Positions 16,060 to 24,658 of a stretch of 61,140 bases of DNA are shown piece after piece (position 1 is the stretch's first letter; every line of letters starts with the position of its first letter). The notes beneath the pieces were generated by a model. That model worked only from the letters and a program-made list of their open reading frames with translations. It had not been told where the DNA came from and made no database searches. The stretch covers positions 31,450-92,589 of the forward strand of contig LUJM01000097.1 of assembly GCA_001689415.1 (NCBI GenBank). Reading direction: 5' to 3'. Source of the DNA: Bacteroidales bacterium M2. Lineage in GTDB: Bacteria > Bacteroidota > Bacteroidia > Bacteroidales > Muribaculaceae. The position numbers and the translations under genes were made by a program.

Positions 16060-17202
16060 TTATTCTTCTACTTTGTGAGCGCCGTCGCTGATGATAACCT
16101 CGTATACCTTTGGTTCGTGGCCGTATTTCTCGTTGAAGAGTTCTTTGGCCTTGGCGATGAAGCCGGGCAGGAGTTCGTTTTTAACAAGGTTGATAGTGCA
16201 ACCGCCGAAGCCGCCGCCCATGATACGCGAACCGGTTACACCGCATTCCTTGGCAATGTCGTTGAGGTAGTCGAGTTCTTCGCATGATACTTCGTAGTCT
16301 TTCGACAGGCCGTGGTGAGTTTCGTACATGCAGCGGCCTACGGTTTCGAAGTCGTTCTTTACCAGCGCGTCGCATACTGCAAGCACACGGTCTTTCTCTT
16401 CGATAACGAATTTGGCGCGGAAGTAGTCTTCGGCTGTGATGTCGCTTTTGATGTTGTCGAGCATTTCCTTGTCGGCATCGCGAAGGGTCTCGATACCGAG
16501 TCGTTTTGCCACGCGCTCGCAAGATGCGCGACGTTTGTTATAGGGCGAGTCTGCAAGTTCGTGTTTAACTACAGAGTCGAGAAGTACGAGGGTGTATCCG
16601 TCGGCTTTGAAGGGGAAGTATTCAAATTCCATCGAGCGGCAGTCAAGACGCATCAGGTGGTCTTGCTTGCCGAATACGCTGGCAAACTGGTCCATGATAC
16701 CGCAGTTAACGCCGCAGTAGTTGTGTTCGGTCGACTGACCGATGCGGGCAAGCTCGAACTTGTCGATTGAGTTGCCGTTGAACATATCGTTGAGAGCGAA
16801 TGCGAAGCAAGATTCGAGCGCAGCCGACGAGCTCAGACCTGCGCCAAGGGGTACGTTGCCTGCGAATACGGCATCGAAACCTTCAACCTTACCACCGCGT
16901 TTGATGATTTCGCGGCATACGCCAAAGATGTATCGAGCCCAAGACTGCTGGGGAGCATCGGCTTCGTTGAGGCCGAATTCTGCGTAATCGTCGATATCGA
17001 TTGAGTATACACGTACAGTGTCGGTGCCGTTGGCGTTGATTTCGGCCATTATCACTTTGTCGATTGCGCCGGGGAATACGAATCCGCCGTTATAGTCGGT
17101 ATGCTCACCGATGAGATTGATGCGGCCGGCTGAGGCATAAACTGTACCTTTGCCACCGAAGCGGCTCTCGAAAGTACTTGCAATTTTTTCTTTCAGTTCC
17201 AT
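16060..17202 (-). CDS. galK: Galactokinase
   Basis: 380 residues, GHMP kinase: GRINLIGEHTDYNGG is the galactokinase signature, PLGAGLSSSAALE the ATP-binding loop, and VTGSRIMGGGFGGCTINL motif 3. It phosphorylates galactose to galactose-1-phosphate. First gene of the galactose cluster, preceded by a promoter at 17277-17306. No galactose transporter or regulator adjoins it. Confidence 0.95.
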   Translation of the reverse strand: MELKEKIASTFESRFGGKGTVYASAGRINLIGEHTDYNGGFVFPGAIDKVIMAEINANGTDTVRVYSIDIDDYAEFGLNEADAPQQSWARYIFGVCREIIKRGGKVEGFDAVFAGNVPLGAGLSSSAALESCFAFALNDMFNGNSIDKFELARIGQSTEHNYCGVNCGIMDQFASVFGKQDHLMRLDCRSMEFEYFPFKADGYTLVLLDSVVKHELADSPYNKRRASCERVAKRLGIETLRDADKEMLDNIKSDITAEDYFRAKFVIEEKDRVLAVCDALVKNDFETVGRCMYETHHGLSKDYEVSCEELDYLNDIAKECGVTGSRIMGGGFGGCTINLVKNELLPGFIAKAKELFNEKYGHEPKVYEVIISDGAHKVEE

Positions 17203-17276
17203 GGTTTTATGGTGTAAATTGTTTGTTAGTCACGTATGTGTAGGCCCGCTCGTGGGGCGCTTGCGTTTTGTTGCCT

Positions 17277-17306
17277 CAAAGTTAGTGATATTTTGCTGAA
17301 AAGCAA
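17277..17306 (-). promoter_or_regulatory. Promoter of the gal cluster
   Basis: On the minus strand TTG (17306-17304), a 19-base spacer and TAACTTTG (17284-17277) fit the Bacteroidota consensus, about 75 bases before galK. Confidence 0.65.
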
Positions 17307-17318
17307 CCTAAAAAACAG

Positions 17319-17349
17319 CCAAATTTGACGACAGATGCGTCAAATTTGG
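17319..17349 (-). terminator. Terminator of the rpoN-to-carbonic-anhydrase run
   Basis: A perfect 12-base inverted repeat, CCAAATTTGACG (17319-17330) and CGTCAAATTTGG (17338-17349). On the minus strand it is followed after one C by TGTTTTTT, which marks it as an intrinsic terminator. An operator function for galK cannot be excluded because it also sits just upstream of that promoter. Confidence 0.7.
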
Positions 17350-17382
17350 CCAAAAATAGTTAATGAGCGAATATATGCCTTG

Positions 17383-17922
17383 TCAGAGGGCTGTAAGTTC
17401 GCCTGTTGTTGAGTCCATGATATAGCCTGCAACCCTTACATCGGAGGGCATCAGCGGATGATTGCGCACAAGGTCGACAGTTTCGCATACTGCAGCCGGA
17501 GTCTCGTCGAAGCCGTGCAGCCAGCTGTCGAGGTCGATGCCGCAGTGACGCATTAGTGATATGTGTTCTTCGTCGATTCCGCGCTCGCGCATCAGGTGCA
17601 GCATTTCTTGCGAGTCCATGCCTTGCACGCCGCATCCGGTGTGGCCGATGATCATCACTTCGTTTACCCCGAGTTCGTAGACTGCTACCAGGAGCGAACG
17701 CATGGTTGAGTCGAAGGGGTTGGTAATCGTACCTCCGGCATTTTTGATTAGTTTCACATCGCCGTTGCGGATGCCTAATGCGGCCGGCAGTAGCTCAACA
17801 AGGCGGGTGTCCATACATGTTACTATGGCAATGCGCTTGTCGGGATACTTTGATGTGGTATATCGCTCGTAGCCTTTCGAGGCTACGAATTCACGGTTGT
17901 ATGCAAGGATTTCGTCGATCAT
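17383..17922 (-). CDS. Beta-class carbonic anhydrase
   Basis: 179 residues, shorter than the typical 200-230. Zinc and active-site residues are Cys36, Asp38, Arg40 (CMDTR) and His94, Cys97 (HTGC). It hydrates CO2 to bicarbonate. No signal peptide, so cytoplasmic. It is the last gene of the minus-strand run that starts with rpoN and overlaps the lipoprotein gene by 4 bases. The length and the CMDTR/HTGC spacing fit the short beta-CA branch common in Firmicutes and Bacteroidota. Confidence 0.9.
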   Translation of the reverse strand: MIDEILAYNREFVASKGYERYTTSKYPDKRIAIVTCMDTRLVELLPAALGIRNGDVKLIKNAGGTITNPFDSTMRSLLVAVYELGVNEVMIIGHTGCGVQGMDSQEMLHLMRERGIDEEHISLMRHCGIDLDSWLHGFDETPAAVCETVDLVRNHPLMPSDVRVAGYIMDSTTGELTAL

Positions 17923-18695
17923 AGTTTGCTGATTTCTTCAGGAGTGAAGCCAAATACTATAGGCTCATAGCCTTCTGCTTCAAACGAATAGCTTACACCT
18001 ACGCCGAGTTTTTTCATCAGTTCGAGCTGTGCCTGGTTTCCGGGAGCTTTGAGCTCGGCCTGAAGTTCGGGCTCGAGGGTAGCCTTGAGGTCTTCGATAT
18101 CGGCGTTGGCGAAGTCGTACACCTCGGGGTTGTAGGTGTAGCTGAATTCGATGCTGGCATCGCCGAGTGCTACACCGGTCATTACCAGGTTATCGCCATC
18201 CATCTGCATGGGGCACTGGGCATTGCTGATAGCGATAATGTCGGCAAGGCGGGTGCGGTCGTCGACTTCGCCTTCTTGTTTGTTCTGAAGCTCTTTGATT
18301 TCGTTTGAATAGAAGTCGAGGCTGACTTTGTCGCCGCTCTTACGGCCGGTGTATTCCAGGCGGATGTTGGCATCGGCATCGGTAAGGAGTTTGGTGAATT
18401 CATTGCCCTGCTGGCTCGAAAGATAGTTCTGCAGGAATCGGCGCTGTGCTTCGCGGGCATTGCGCAGGTTCTTGATAGTCTGTATTTCTTCGCTGATAGA
18501 GTAGTGGAATACGATTGTATTGTCGTCGGTGTCGTACGACAGGCTGTCCATGCTGATTCCGTTGCCAAGGTCCATGGGCAGTTCTTTGTTGATTTGGTCG
18601 GCGGTTGCGTGCAGTTTTGCCTGATATGTTTTGGCGCACGATGTCATCAGTGCTATAAGACTGACGATGCAGAAGATGTTGATAAGTTTTTTCAT
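17919..18695 (-). CDS. Lipoprotein of unknown function
   Basis: 258 residues with a lipoprotein signal peptide; the lipobox MTSC puts the lipidated cysteine at residue 20. After it the protein has two similar parts: one with TIVFHYSISEE and a helical LRNAREAQRRFLQNYL, the other with SIEFSYTYNPE and a helical stretch ATLEPELQAEL, suggesting an internal duplication. No family is recognised. It overlaps both the M16 peptidase gene upstream and the carbonic anhydrase gene downstream by 4 bases, so the three are translationally coupled. Confidence 0.8.
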   Translation of the reverse strand: MKKLINIFCIVSLIALMTSCAKTYQAKLHATADQINKELPMDLGNGISMDSLSYDTDDNTIVFHYSISEEIQTIKNLRNAREAQRRFLQNYLSSQQGNEFTKLLTDADANIRLEYTGRKSGDKVSLDFYSNEIKELQNKQEGEVDDRTRLADIIAISNAQCPMQMDGDNLVMTGVALGDASIEFSYTYNPEVYDFANADIEDLKATLEPELQAELKAPGNQAQLELMKKLGVGVSYSFEAEGYEPIVFGFTPEEISKL

Positions 18696-19930
18696 ATGCT
18701 TGGTTTATAAATTAAGTGTGCAGGTTTGATTAGTCTTGACGCTCGCTGCCTGATTTCTTCGGCTGTTATTGCTTCGATTCGTTCAGTTGTTTCGATGTCG
18801 GTAGTGTTGTGCCCGGTGTACAGCACTTCGCGAGCCAAGCCCATGATTCTGTTTTCGCGGTTCTCCGATGCTATCGCGAGTTGCCCGAGCCACTGGCGTT
18901 TTGCCTGGCGAAGACGGCTCTCGAGCCTGGCTGTCGGCATGTCGGCAAGTTTCTGTGCTGTGCGTCGGCAAAGGTCGATACAACGGGCGGTGTCTTCGGC
19001 ATCGCAGCCGAAATATATGGTCATCAGGCCTCCGGAGGTAAACCTTGTGACCGATGATTCCACGGTGTAGACAAGTCCTCGGCGCTCACGTAGTTCTACA
19101 TTGAGAAGCGAGTTCATGCCCGGACCGCCGATCAAGTTGGAGAAAAGACCGTCGGCATAACGCCCTGCGCCGTAGAGGCTGTCGATTTCCATGCCTAATA
19201 CCACGTGGGATTGGTGCAGGCCGTCGATTATTTCCTCGCGGTTCTCGTAGCGGAATCCGTACGACTTTGTGCAAGTCTTTTTAGTACCTGCGGGCAAGGC
19301 GGCAAAATGCCGTGCGACCAAGGCCGCGATATGCTCGGGTGCCTGGGGGCCGGAGTAGAAGACTACCGAGTTTGCCACTGTATAGTGTCGGCGCAGAAAC
19401 TCGCGGCAATCATCGCTGCCGAGAGCGGCTACCGAATCTGCCGAACCAAGGATGTTGTGCCCCGCGGGAGTGCCTGCGTACACCATATCTTCGAAATCGT
19501 CGTAAACAGCCTCGGACGGAGTGTCGCGGTATGAATTGATTTCGTCGATTACGACTTCGCGTTCTTTGTCGAGCTCGTTGGCCGGGAATTGCGAATTAAT
19601 AGCCAGGTCGGCCACCAATTCGATAGCCCTTGCGGCATTGCCTTGGGGAAATATGGTGTATACCGTTGTTTCTTCCTTGGTGGTAAAGGCGTTGAGTTCG
19701 CCCCCGACAGCCTCCATGCGGTTGATGATATGCCATGGACGGCGACGAAGTGTACCCTTAAATATGGTATGCTCTACCAAGTGCGCAAGACCGTAGTGTC
19801 CCGGGCCTTCGTCGGCACTGCCTGCGCCGACGGTGATGCCGAATACTCCGGCTCCAACACCATGGTATTGCAGGCATACCAGCCGAAGGCCGTTGGGCAA
19901 TGTGGTCAGATGTGCTTGTGGCAGTTTCAT
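18692..19930 (-). CDS. M16 family zinc peptidase
   Basis: 412 residues from MKLPQAHLTTLPNGLRL; the ATG overlaps the ispG stop by 4 bases (19927-19930), which fixes the start. HLVEH, the inverted zinc motif HxxEH, is followed by INRMEAVGGELNAFTTKEET and, about 75 residues after HLVEH, DEINSY with the third ligand glutamate. This is the MPP-like/PqqL-like peptidase group of roughly 410 residues found in Bacteroidota. No signal peptide. The target is unknown; substrates of relatives are unfolded or signal-type peptides. Confidence 0.9.
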   Translation of the reverse strand: MKLPQAHLTTLPNGLRLVCLQYHGVGAGVFGITVGAGSADEGPGHYGLAHLVEHTIFKGTLRRRPWHIINRMEAVGGELNAFTTKEETTVYTIFPQGNAARAIELVADLAINSQFPANELDKEREVVIDEINSYRDTPSEAVYDDFEDMVYAGTPAGHNILGSADSVAALGSDDCREFLRRHYTVANSVVFYSGPQAPEHIAALVARHFAALPAGTKKTCTKSYGFRYENREEIIDGLHQSHVVLGMEIDSLYGAGRYADGLFSNLIGGPGMNSLLNVELRERRGLVYTVESSVTRFTSGGLMTIYFGCDAEDTARCIDLCRRTAQKLADMPTARLESRLRQAKRQWLGQLAIASENRENRIMGLAREVLYTGHNTTDIETTERIEAITAEEIRQRASRLIKPAHLIYKPSI

Positions 19931-21522
19931 GCGTCGATCCAGTTGCCGTCTTCGCGGATTAGTTGCTCGAGTGCGTCGGGAGCTTCGCTCTGGGGCAGGT
20001 TCTTGCGGACACATTCGATACCACGGTAAAGGCTTACCATACCTTTGGCACCGCCTACATATCCGTAGTCAGCGCCTGCCATTTCGCCCGGGCCGTTGAC
20101 GATACATCCCATTACGGCGATTTTGAGGTGGCTCAGGTGTTGGAAGCGGGGTTTGATAGTGGCAAGCACTTCCTCAAGGTTATAGAGCGTGCGGCCACAG
20201 CCGGGACATGCAACGATGTCGGCCTTGTAGCGGGCAAGGCCGCAGGCCTGTATGATCATGCGGCAGGTCTCGATACACTCTTCTTCGCTGAGAAGGTTGC
20301 TCTTTAGGCCGATTGCATCGCGATAGCCGTCGAGAAGCACTGTGCCGAGGTCGATTGCCGCGGCTGTGATGACTTCTTCTTTGGTTTTGAGATTGTTGTA
20401 CTCGGCAATGAAGGCTACCGGCACTTCCCGGTTGTCGGTTTTGGCAAGCTTGTCCATAACACCGCGCATACGGCTGATTTTATCGTCGTCGTCGACAAGC
20501 ATTATCTCCACGCCTTCGGCATTGGATGCCACAAGGGTGTCGCCATATATTGCGGTGGCATTGTTTCCGCCGATGCCGTGCTGTGTGGCCTTCGATTTGC
20601 GACGGCCCTTGGTGCGGTATTGGCGCTGGCAACCTGCCTCAAAGTTTGTTATCGCGTTGTGTCCTGCATATTTGGCAATAAATTCGGCTACAGGTATCTC
20701 GTTGCAAGGGTCTTCGCTGAGCGATACCCTGATAGTGTCGCCGATGCCGTCGCTCAGCAGCGAGCCGATGCCTACTGCTGATTTGATACGGCCTTCGAGT
20801 GCATTACCGGCTTCGGTCACGCCCAAGTGCAGAGGGTAGTCGAGGTCTTCGGCTGCCATACGTTCTACAAGCAGGCGCACGGTGTCGGTCATCAAGGCTA
20901 CATCGCTGGCTTTGATAGAGATAACAACATTGTCGAAGTTATCCTTGCGACAAACCCTCATGAATTCGAGGGCCGACTCTACCATGCCTTCCGCACCGTC
21001 GCCAAAGCGGCTCATGATACGGTCGGATAGCGAGCCGTGGTTGACACCGATTCGTATGGCAGTGCCATGTTCGCGGCACAGGGCAAGGAATGATGAGAAT
21101 TTTTCGCTCAGTTTCTCTATTTCGGCGGCATATTCCTCGTCGGTAAATTCCATTTTGCGGAATGTGCGCCCCGGGTCGTAGAAATTGCCCGGATTGATGC
21201 GGACTTTTTCTACATGCTTGGCAGCTTCCATTGCCACAGCCGGCACAAAATGGATGTCGGCAACCAATGGCACATCGCATCCGCGTGCTTTCAGCGCGGC
21301 CTCGATATTTGCCAGGTTGGCCGCATGCGCTACCGACTGAGCAGTGAGGCGCACGAGTTTTGCCCCGGCCTTTGCGAGAGCTTCGGCCTGAGCTGCCGAT
21401 GCCTCGGTGTCGAGTGTCTGGGTAGTGGTCATAGACTGAGGTACGATGTCGACCTCGGAGCCTATGGTTATATTGCCTACACGTACTTGGCGGGTGCGTC
21501 GGCGATAAGGCGTATTTGCCAT
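19927..21522 (-). CDS. ispG: 4-hydroxy-3-methylbut-2-enyl diphosphate synthase, long form
   Basis: 531 residues from MANTPYRRRTRQV; a start 16 codons upstream would lie inside purE. Bacterial IspG is usually about 370 residues; the extra length is an insertion domain between the TIM barrel and the iron-sulfur domain, the three-domain form of plants and Bacteroidota/Chlamydia. Cluster ligands are Cys439, Cys442 (CPGCG) and Cys473 (MGCIVNGPGE), with the glutamate of NGPGE next to them. It performs the penultimate step of the MEP isoprenoid pathway. Confidence 0.95.
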   Translation of the reverse strand: MANTPYRRRTRQVRVGNITIGSEVDIVPQSMTTTQTLDTEASAAQAEALAKAGAKLVRLTAQSVAHAANLANIEAALKARGCDVPLVADIHFVPAVAMEAAKHVEKVRINPGNFYDPGRTFRKMEFTDEEYAAEIEKLSEKFSSFLALCREHGTAIRIGVNHGSLSDRIMSRFGDGAEGMVESALEFMRVCRKDNFDNVVISIKASDVALMTDTVRLLVERMAAEDLDYPLHLGVTEAGNALEGRIKSAVGIGSLLSDGIGDTIRVSLSEDPCNEIPVAEFIAKYAGHNAITNFEAGCQRQYRTKGRRKSKATQHGIGGNNATAIYGDTLVASNAEGVEIMLVDDDDKISRMRGVMDKLAKTDNREVPVAFIAEYNNLKTKEEVITAAAIDLGTVLLDGYRDAIGLKSNLLSEEECIETCRMIIQACGLARYKADIVACPGCGRTLYNLEEVLATIKPRFQHLSHLKIAVMGCIVNGPGEMAGADYGYVGGAKGMVSLYRGIECVRKNLPQSEAPDALEQLIREDGNWIDA

Positions 21523-21523
21523 A

Positions 21524-22033
21524 TCAGTTAGTCTTGAATTTGTAATCGTTGATAGCGGCGAGTTCGGCATCGGCTTTTTCTACCTTTGCCGAAAGCGTAG
21601 CCCGATATTCATTGTAGCGTTTAGCCAGTTCCTTGTCGCTGAGCGACATAATGCGCACTGCGAGTACTGCAGCATTGAGAGCGCCGTTGATGCCAACGGT
21701 TGCTACGGGGATTGCCGGCGGCATCTGTACGATAGAGTAGAGAGCGTCGATGCCGTCGAGTGTCGATGCCACAGGCACACCGATAACTGGGAGCGGGGTC
21801 GATGCGGCAATCACGCCCGGAAGGGCTGCGGCCATACCTGCTGCCGCGATGATTACTTCGATGCCGCGGCTTTCGGCTTCGTGGGCAAAGCGTTCTACTG
21901 CGTCGGGGGTGCGGTGTGCGCTGAGGGCACGGAGCTCGAAGGGTACTTCCATTTGTTCAAGGAAATCGGCGGCTTTACGAAGTACGGGCAGGTCGGATGT
22001 GCTGCCCATTATAATGCTTACTCTGCAATTCAT
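21524..22033 (-). CDS. purE: N5-carboxyaminoimidazole ribonucleotide mutase
   Basis: 169 residues, class I PurE: MGSTSDLPVL binds phosphate, LSAHRTPD holds the catalytic histidine and IAAAGMAAALPGV the next loop. It moves the carboxyl group of N5-CAIR in purine synthesis. One base separates its stop from the ispG start. No purK is nearby. Confidence 0.94.
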   Translation of the reverse strand: MNCRVSIIMGSTSDLPVLRKAADFLEQMEVPFELRALSAHRTPDAVERFAHEAESRGIEVIIAAAGMAAALPGVIAASTPLPVIGVPVASTLDGIDALYSIVQMPPAIPVATVGINGALNAAVLAVRIMSLSDKELAKRYNEYRATLSAKVEKADAELAAINDYKFKTN

Positions 22034-22069
22034 GATTGATCGATTGTATTTTTACCCTATAGGGGTGGT

Positions 22070-22702
22070 TTATAGTAGTGAAAGTGCTAAAAATACGATG
22101 ATAAATGACATTGAGGCACCGGCAAGCACCTGTAATGGAGTGTGGTGATTGAGGTATAGTCTTGCCCATGATACCGCTCCAACTATGGCTATCGTTATCG
22201 ACACCCATAGCATTGGCGCTACGAGAAGTCCGTGTAGCGCAAGCCAATAGCATGCGGCTGCCATACCGCCTACGGCTCCGGCATGTGCGCTGATTTTCCA
22301 CAAACGAGTGATTATAAGCGATAAGACCGACACGGCTGCCGCGCCATAAAAGAACGCTACAAGCCACGACGGTGCCTGCATGGAGTGCATGAAGTAACCG
22401 GCGCCAAGATAACATAGCATCGATGTGCAATAGGGTATTGTGCGCTGGCTCTTGTCGCTGATGCTCATATCCGATACCTTGCCTGTGCGGTATAGCGCGA
22501 TAATCACAAGTGCAGGTGCTATCGCGGTGATAATGAATACTCCGCCGAGCGCCCATAGTTTTACTCCTAATGGCAGGTAGCGCAGCATGGTGAACCATAG
22601 CGCGATTGCTGTGGCATAGGAGGGCACCAGCAAGGGACTGAAGATATCGCTCAAGATATGCGATATTCGTTGGGCCGATATATTTGTGTTATTGTTAGTC
22701 AT
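22070..22702 (-). CDS. PAP2-like membrane protein, divergent catalytic motifs
   Basis: 210 residues with five or six hydrophobic segments. KSQRTIPY, SAHAGAVGG and ARLYLNHHTPLQVLAGA line up with the three PAP2 phosphatase motifs. The usual KxxxxxxRP is not intact, and the final aspartate of SRx5Hx3D is a glutamine here. It could act on undecaprenyl or phosphatidyl-glycerol phosphates, or have lost activity. The gene lies between rpoN and purE with short gaps. Confidence 0.75.
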   Translation of the reverse strand: MTNNNTNISAQRISHILSDIFSPLLVPSYATAIALWFTMLRYLPLGVKLWALGGVFIITAIAPALVIIALYRTGKVSDMSISDKSQRTIPYCTSMLCYLGAGYFMHSMQAPSWLVAFFYGAAAVSVLSLIITRLWKISAHAGAVGGMAAACYWLALHGLLVAPMLWVSITIAIVGAVSWARLYLNHHTPLQVLAGASMSFIIVFLALSLL

Positions 22703-22726
22703 AAAAATTTAACGCATACTGACAGT

Positions 22727-24157
22727 TTATAGTTCTTTTCTCAGTCGTGCGACAGCCTGGCCGAGACGTTCGCGGTATTTTGCAACAGTGCGACGCGCTA
22801 TATCGTAGCCTTGAGCCTGCAGAGCCTCGGTAAGTGCCTGGTCCGACAAGGGATTGTGCTTGTCCTCATTATCTATCAGCTCGCCGAGAGCCTTGAGTAT
22901 CCGGTGGGTTGATACGTCTGCATCTGCGTCGGGACGCTCGTTGAAGAGCATTTTTAGCGGATACAAGCCGTGAGGGGTGAGGATGTACTTGCCTGAGGTG
23001 GCGCGTGATATCACTGATAGGTCGAGTCCGGTCAGCGATGCCACATCGCGAAGTATCATGGGCCGTATGTCGGCATTGTCGCCCGAGATGAAAAAGTCGT
23101 GCTGTAGCTTGACAATGGCCTTTGCTATCGACATGAGGGTTTCGGCTCGCAGGTTGACAAGTTTGATAAATGCTGCGGCGGCATTGCGCTTGTCCTTGAT
23201 GAATGTAAATGCTTGTTTCTCGCGCTGGTTGGCATCGGGCTTAAGCTCCTCAACGCGAAACGATGATTCTATCGCAAGCTCGGGAATATTGCCCTGCAGG
23301 CTTACGGTGAAGGTGTCGGTGCCTGCGTCGTAGTCGAGTATGAAATCGGGCACTACGTGCTGCGCCTTGTCTATCGTCCTTGAGCCTTCGAGGGCCGACG
23401 CGGGCTTGGGATTGAGGCTCTGGATGAGCGATATCGCATTTACCATGCCCTCGCGTGGTATATCGAGCTGGGCCTGAAGCCTGTCGAAATGACGCTTTGA
23501 AAACAAGTCGAAATGGTGGGCGACAATCTCGCGGGCAGTCACCGATTCTACTGTCTGTGGCAGGCGGTTGAGCTGCAGCAACAGGCAGTCGCGAAGGTCT
23601 ACAGCGCCTATACCTGCCGGGTCGAGGCCGCGAATGGCATCGAATACGTAGCGTACGTCACTGTCGTCAACATAGAAGCCTTCGGCAATAGCGATGTCGT
23701 CGCTTATTTCGCGCAGGGGGCGTGTGAGGTATCCGTTATCGTCAAGGTTGCCGATGATATGTGCCGCGATGCGCATGTCGGTATCGTCGAGGTCGCTCTC
23801 GGCGGCAAGGCGGCGCATCAGTATCTCGCCCATGCCTTCTTCATCGTCGGCAGTGTAACTGGCCACTTCAACGTGGCGGTCGTCGCGGCTGCGGTTGTTG
23901 CTCAGATATGCCGGAGCGTCGTCGGCATCGGCATAGTCGGCCATTTGTAGCTGCTCGGCACTTTCGCCGAATTCTTCGGGAGGCTCTTTGTCGGTGTCTA
24001 CAATTTCCAGGGCCGGATTATCGTCGAGCTCGCGGCGTACCTCGTCTTCGAACTCCGGTACGGACATGCCGAGTACGCGTCCCAATGCCACGTTTTGAGG
24101 GTTGAGACGCTGCTGCAAAGTCTGCTGCTGTTCTAATCGAAGACTTTCGTTAGACAT
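22727..24157 (-). CDS. rpoN: RNA polymerase sigma-54 factor
   Basis: 476 residues from MSNESLRLEQQQ. The glutamine-rich N-terminal region I (LRLEQQQTLQQRLNPQ) contacts activators and core polymerase, an acidic region II follows (to about residue 120), then the core-binding part, a helix-turn-helix and the RpoN box ARRTVAKYRERLG near the end, which reads the -24 element. First gene of a seven-gene minus-strand run. No sigma-54 activator gene is in the window. Confidence 0.95.
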   Translation of the reverse strand: MSNESLRLEQQQTLQQRLNPQNVALGRVLGMSVPEFEDEVRRELDDNPALEIVDTDKEPPEEFGESAEQLQMADYADADDAPAYLSNNRSRDDRHVEVASYTADDEEGMGEILMRRLAAESDLDDTDMRIAAHIIGNLDDNGYLTRPLREISDDIAIAEGFYVDDSDVRYVFDAIRGLDPAGIGAVDLRDCLLLQLNRLPQTVESVTAREIVAHHFDLFSKRHFDRLQAQLDIPREGMVNAISLIQSLNPKPASALEGSRTIDKAQHVVPDFILDYDAGTDTFTVSLQGNIPELAIESSFRVEELKPDANQREKQAFTFIKDKRNAAAAFIKLVNLRAETLMSIAKAIVKLQHDFFISGDNADIRPMILRDVASLTGLDLSVISRATSGKYILTPHGLYPLKMLFNERPDADADVSTHRILKALGELIDNEDKHNPLSDQALTEALQAQGYDIARRTVAKYRERLGQAVARLRKEL

Positions 24158-24175
24158 ATCTTTTACTTGGTAATG

Positions 24176-24183
24176 CAAAGTTA
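24176..24183 (-). promoter_or_regulatory. -7 element (TAACTTTG) for rpoN run
   Basis: TAACTTTG on the minus strand lies 18 bases before the rpoN ATG. No good -33 TTG is visible at the usual distance. Confidence 0.45.
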
Positions 24184-24352
24184 ATAAATTTTCGCGACAT
24201 TGTAATCTTAAAGCGGCATGGTGCTGACAAAAAAGGTTTGCCGGATTCGTATTTTCAATTTAGTCAAACCCTACTTTGAAATCCTCGACAAACATACACA
24301 TCATGCCAAACTGAGAAATGTGATTATTTGAGAAACATATGTGTAATTTATA

Positions 24353-24383
24353 TTGTTATTGTAATACATTTGCATTAACTTTG
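24353..24383 (+). promoter_or_regulatory. Promoter of the toxin-antitoxin pair
   Basis: TTG (24353-24355), a 20-base spacer and TAACTTTG (24376-24383) fit the Bacteroidota consensus; the antitoxin ATG follows 20 bases later. Short AT-rich palindromic sequences nearby could be the autoregulation site. Confidence 0.6.
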
Positions 24384-24403
24384 CGGTATAAAATAATATT
24401 GTT

Positions 24404-24658
24404 ATGGATATAGCACTTAAAAAGAACCAGAGTTTCCGTCTTCCGATTGAACTTATAGAAAGGCTGAAGTTGCTTGCCAAGCGACAGAACCGTAGTCTGA
24501 ACAACTATGTTGAGACTGTTTTGCTCGATGCTGCTTATCACGAACCAAATGCCACGACTCTCGCCGCAATGAAAGAGGTTGAAAGCGGTGCGTTACGCGA
24601 TGAGCCTGCTCTTGACCTGTCTTCCATTGAAGCAATGGAAAAATCTATGGGATTATGA
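24404..24658 (+). CDS. Ribbon-helix-helix type antitoxin
   Basis: 84 residues. The N-terminal part has the RHH pattern: a beta-strand (QSFRLP), then ELIERLKLLAKRQNRS and LNNYVETVLLDAA as two helices. The acidic C-terminal tail (DEPALDLSSIEAMEK) would wrap the toxin. Its stop overlaps the start codon of a YafQ-like toxin remnant (ATGA type, 24655-24658), the layout of dinJ-yafQ. Antitoxin assignment is by fold and context. Confidence 0.75.
   Translation: MDIALKKNQSFRLPIELIERLKLLAKRQNRSLNNYVETVLLDAAYHEPNATTLAAMKEVESGALRDEPALDLSSIEAMEKSMGL

Noticed and set aside
16019..17349. Inverted repeats near galK as possible CRISPR or transposon ends
   Set aside because: Each is a single hairpin next to a gene end, with different sequences and no spacer pattern; they read as terminators or stability elements.
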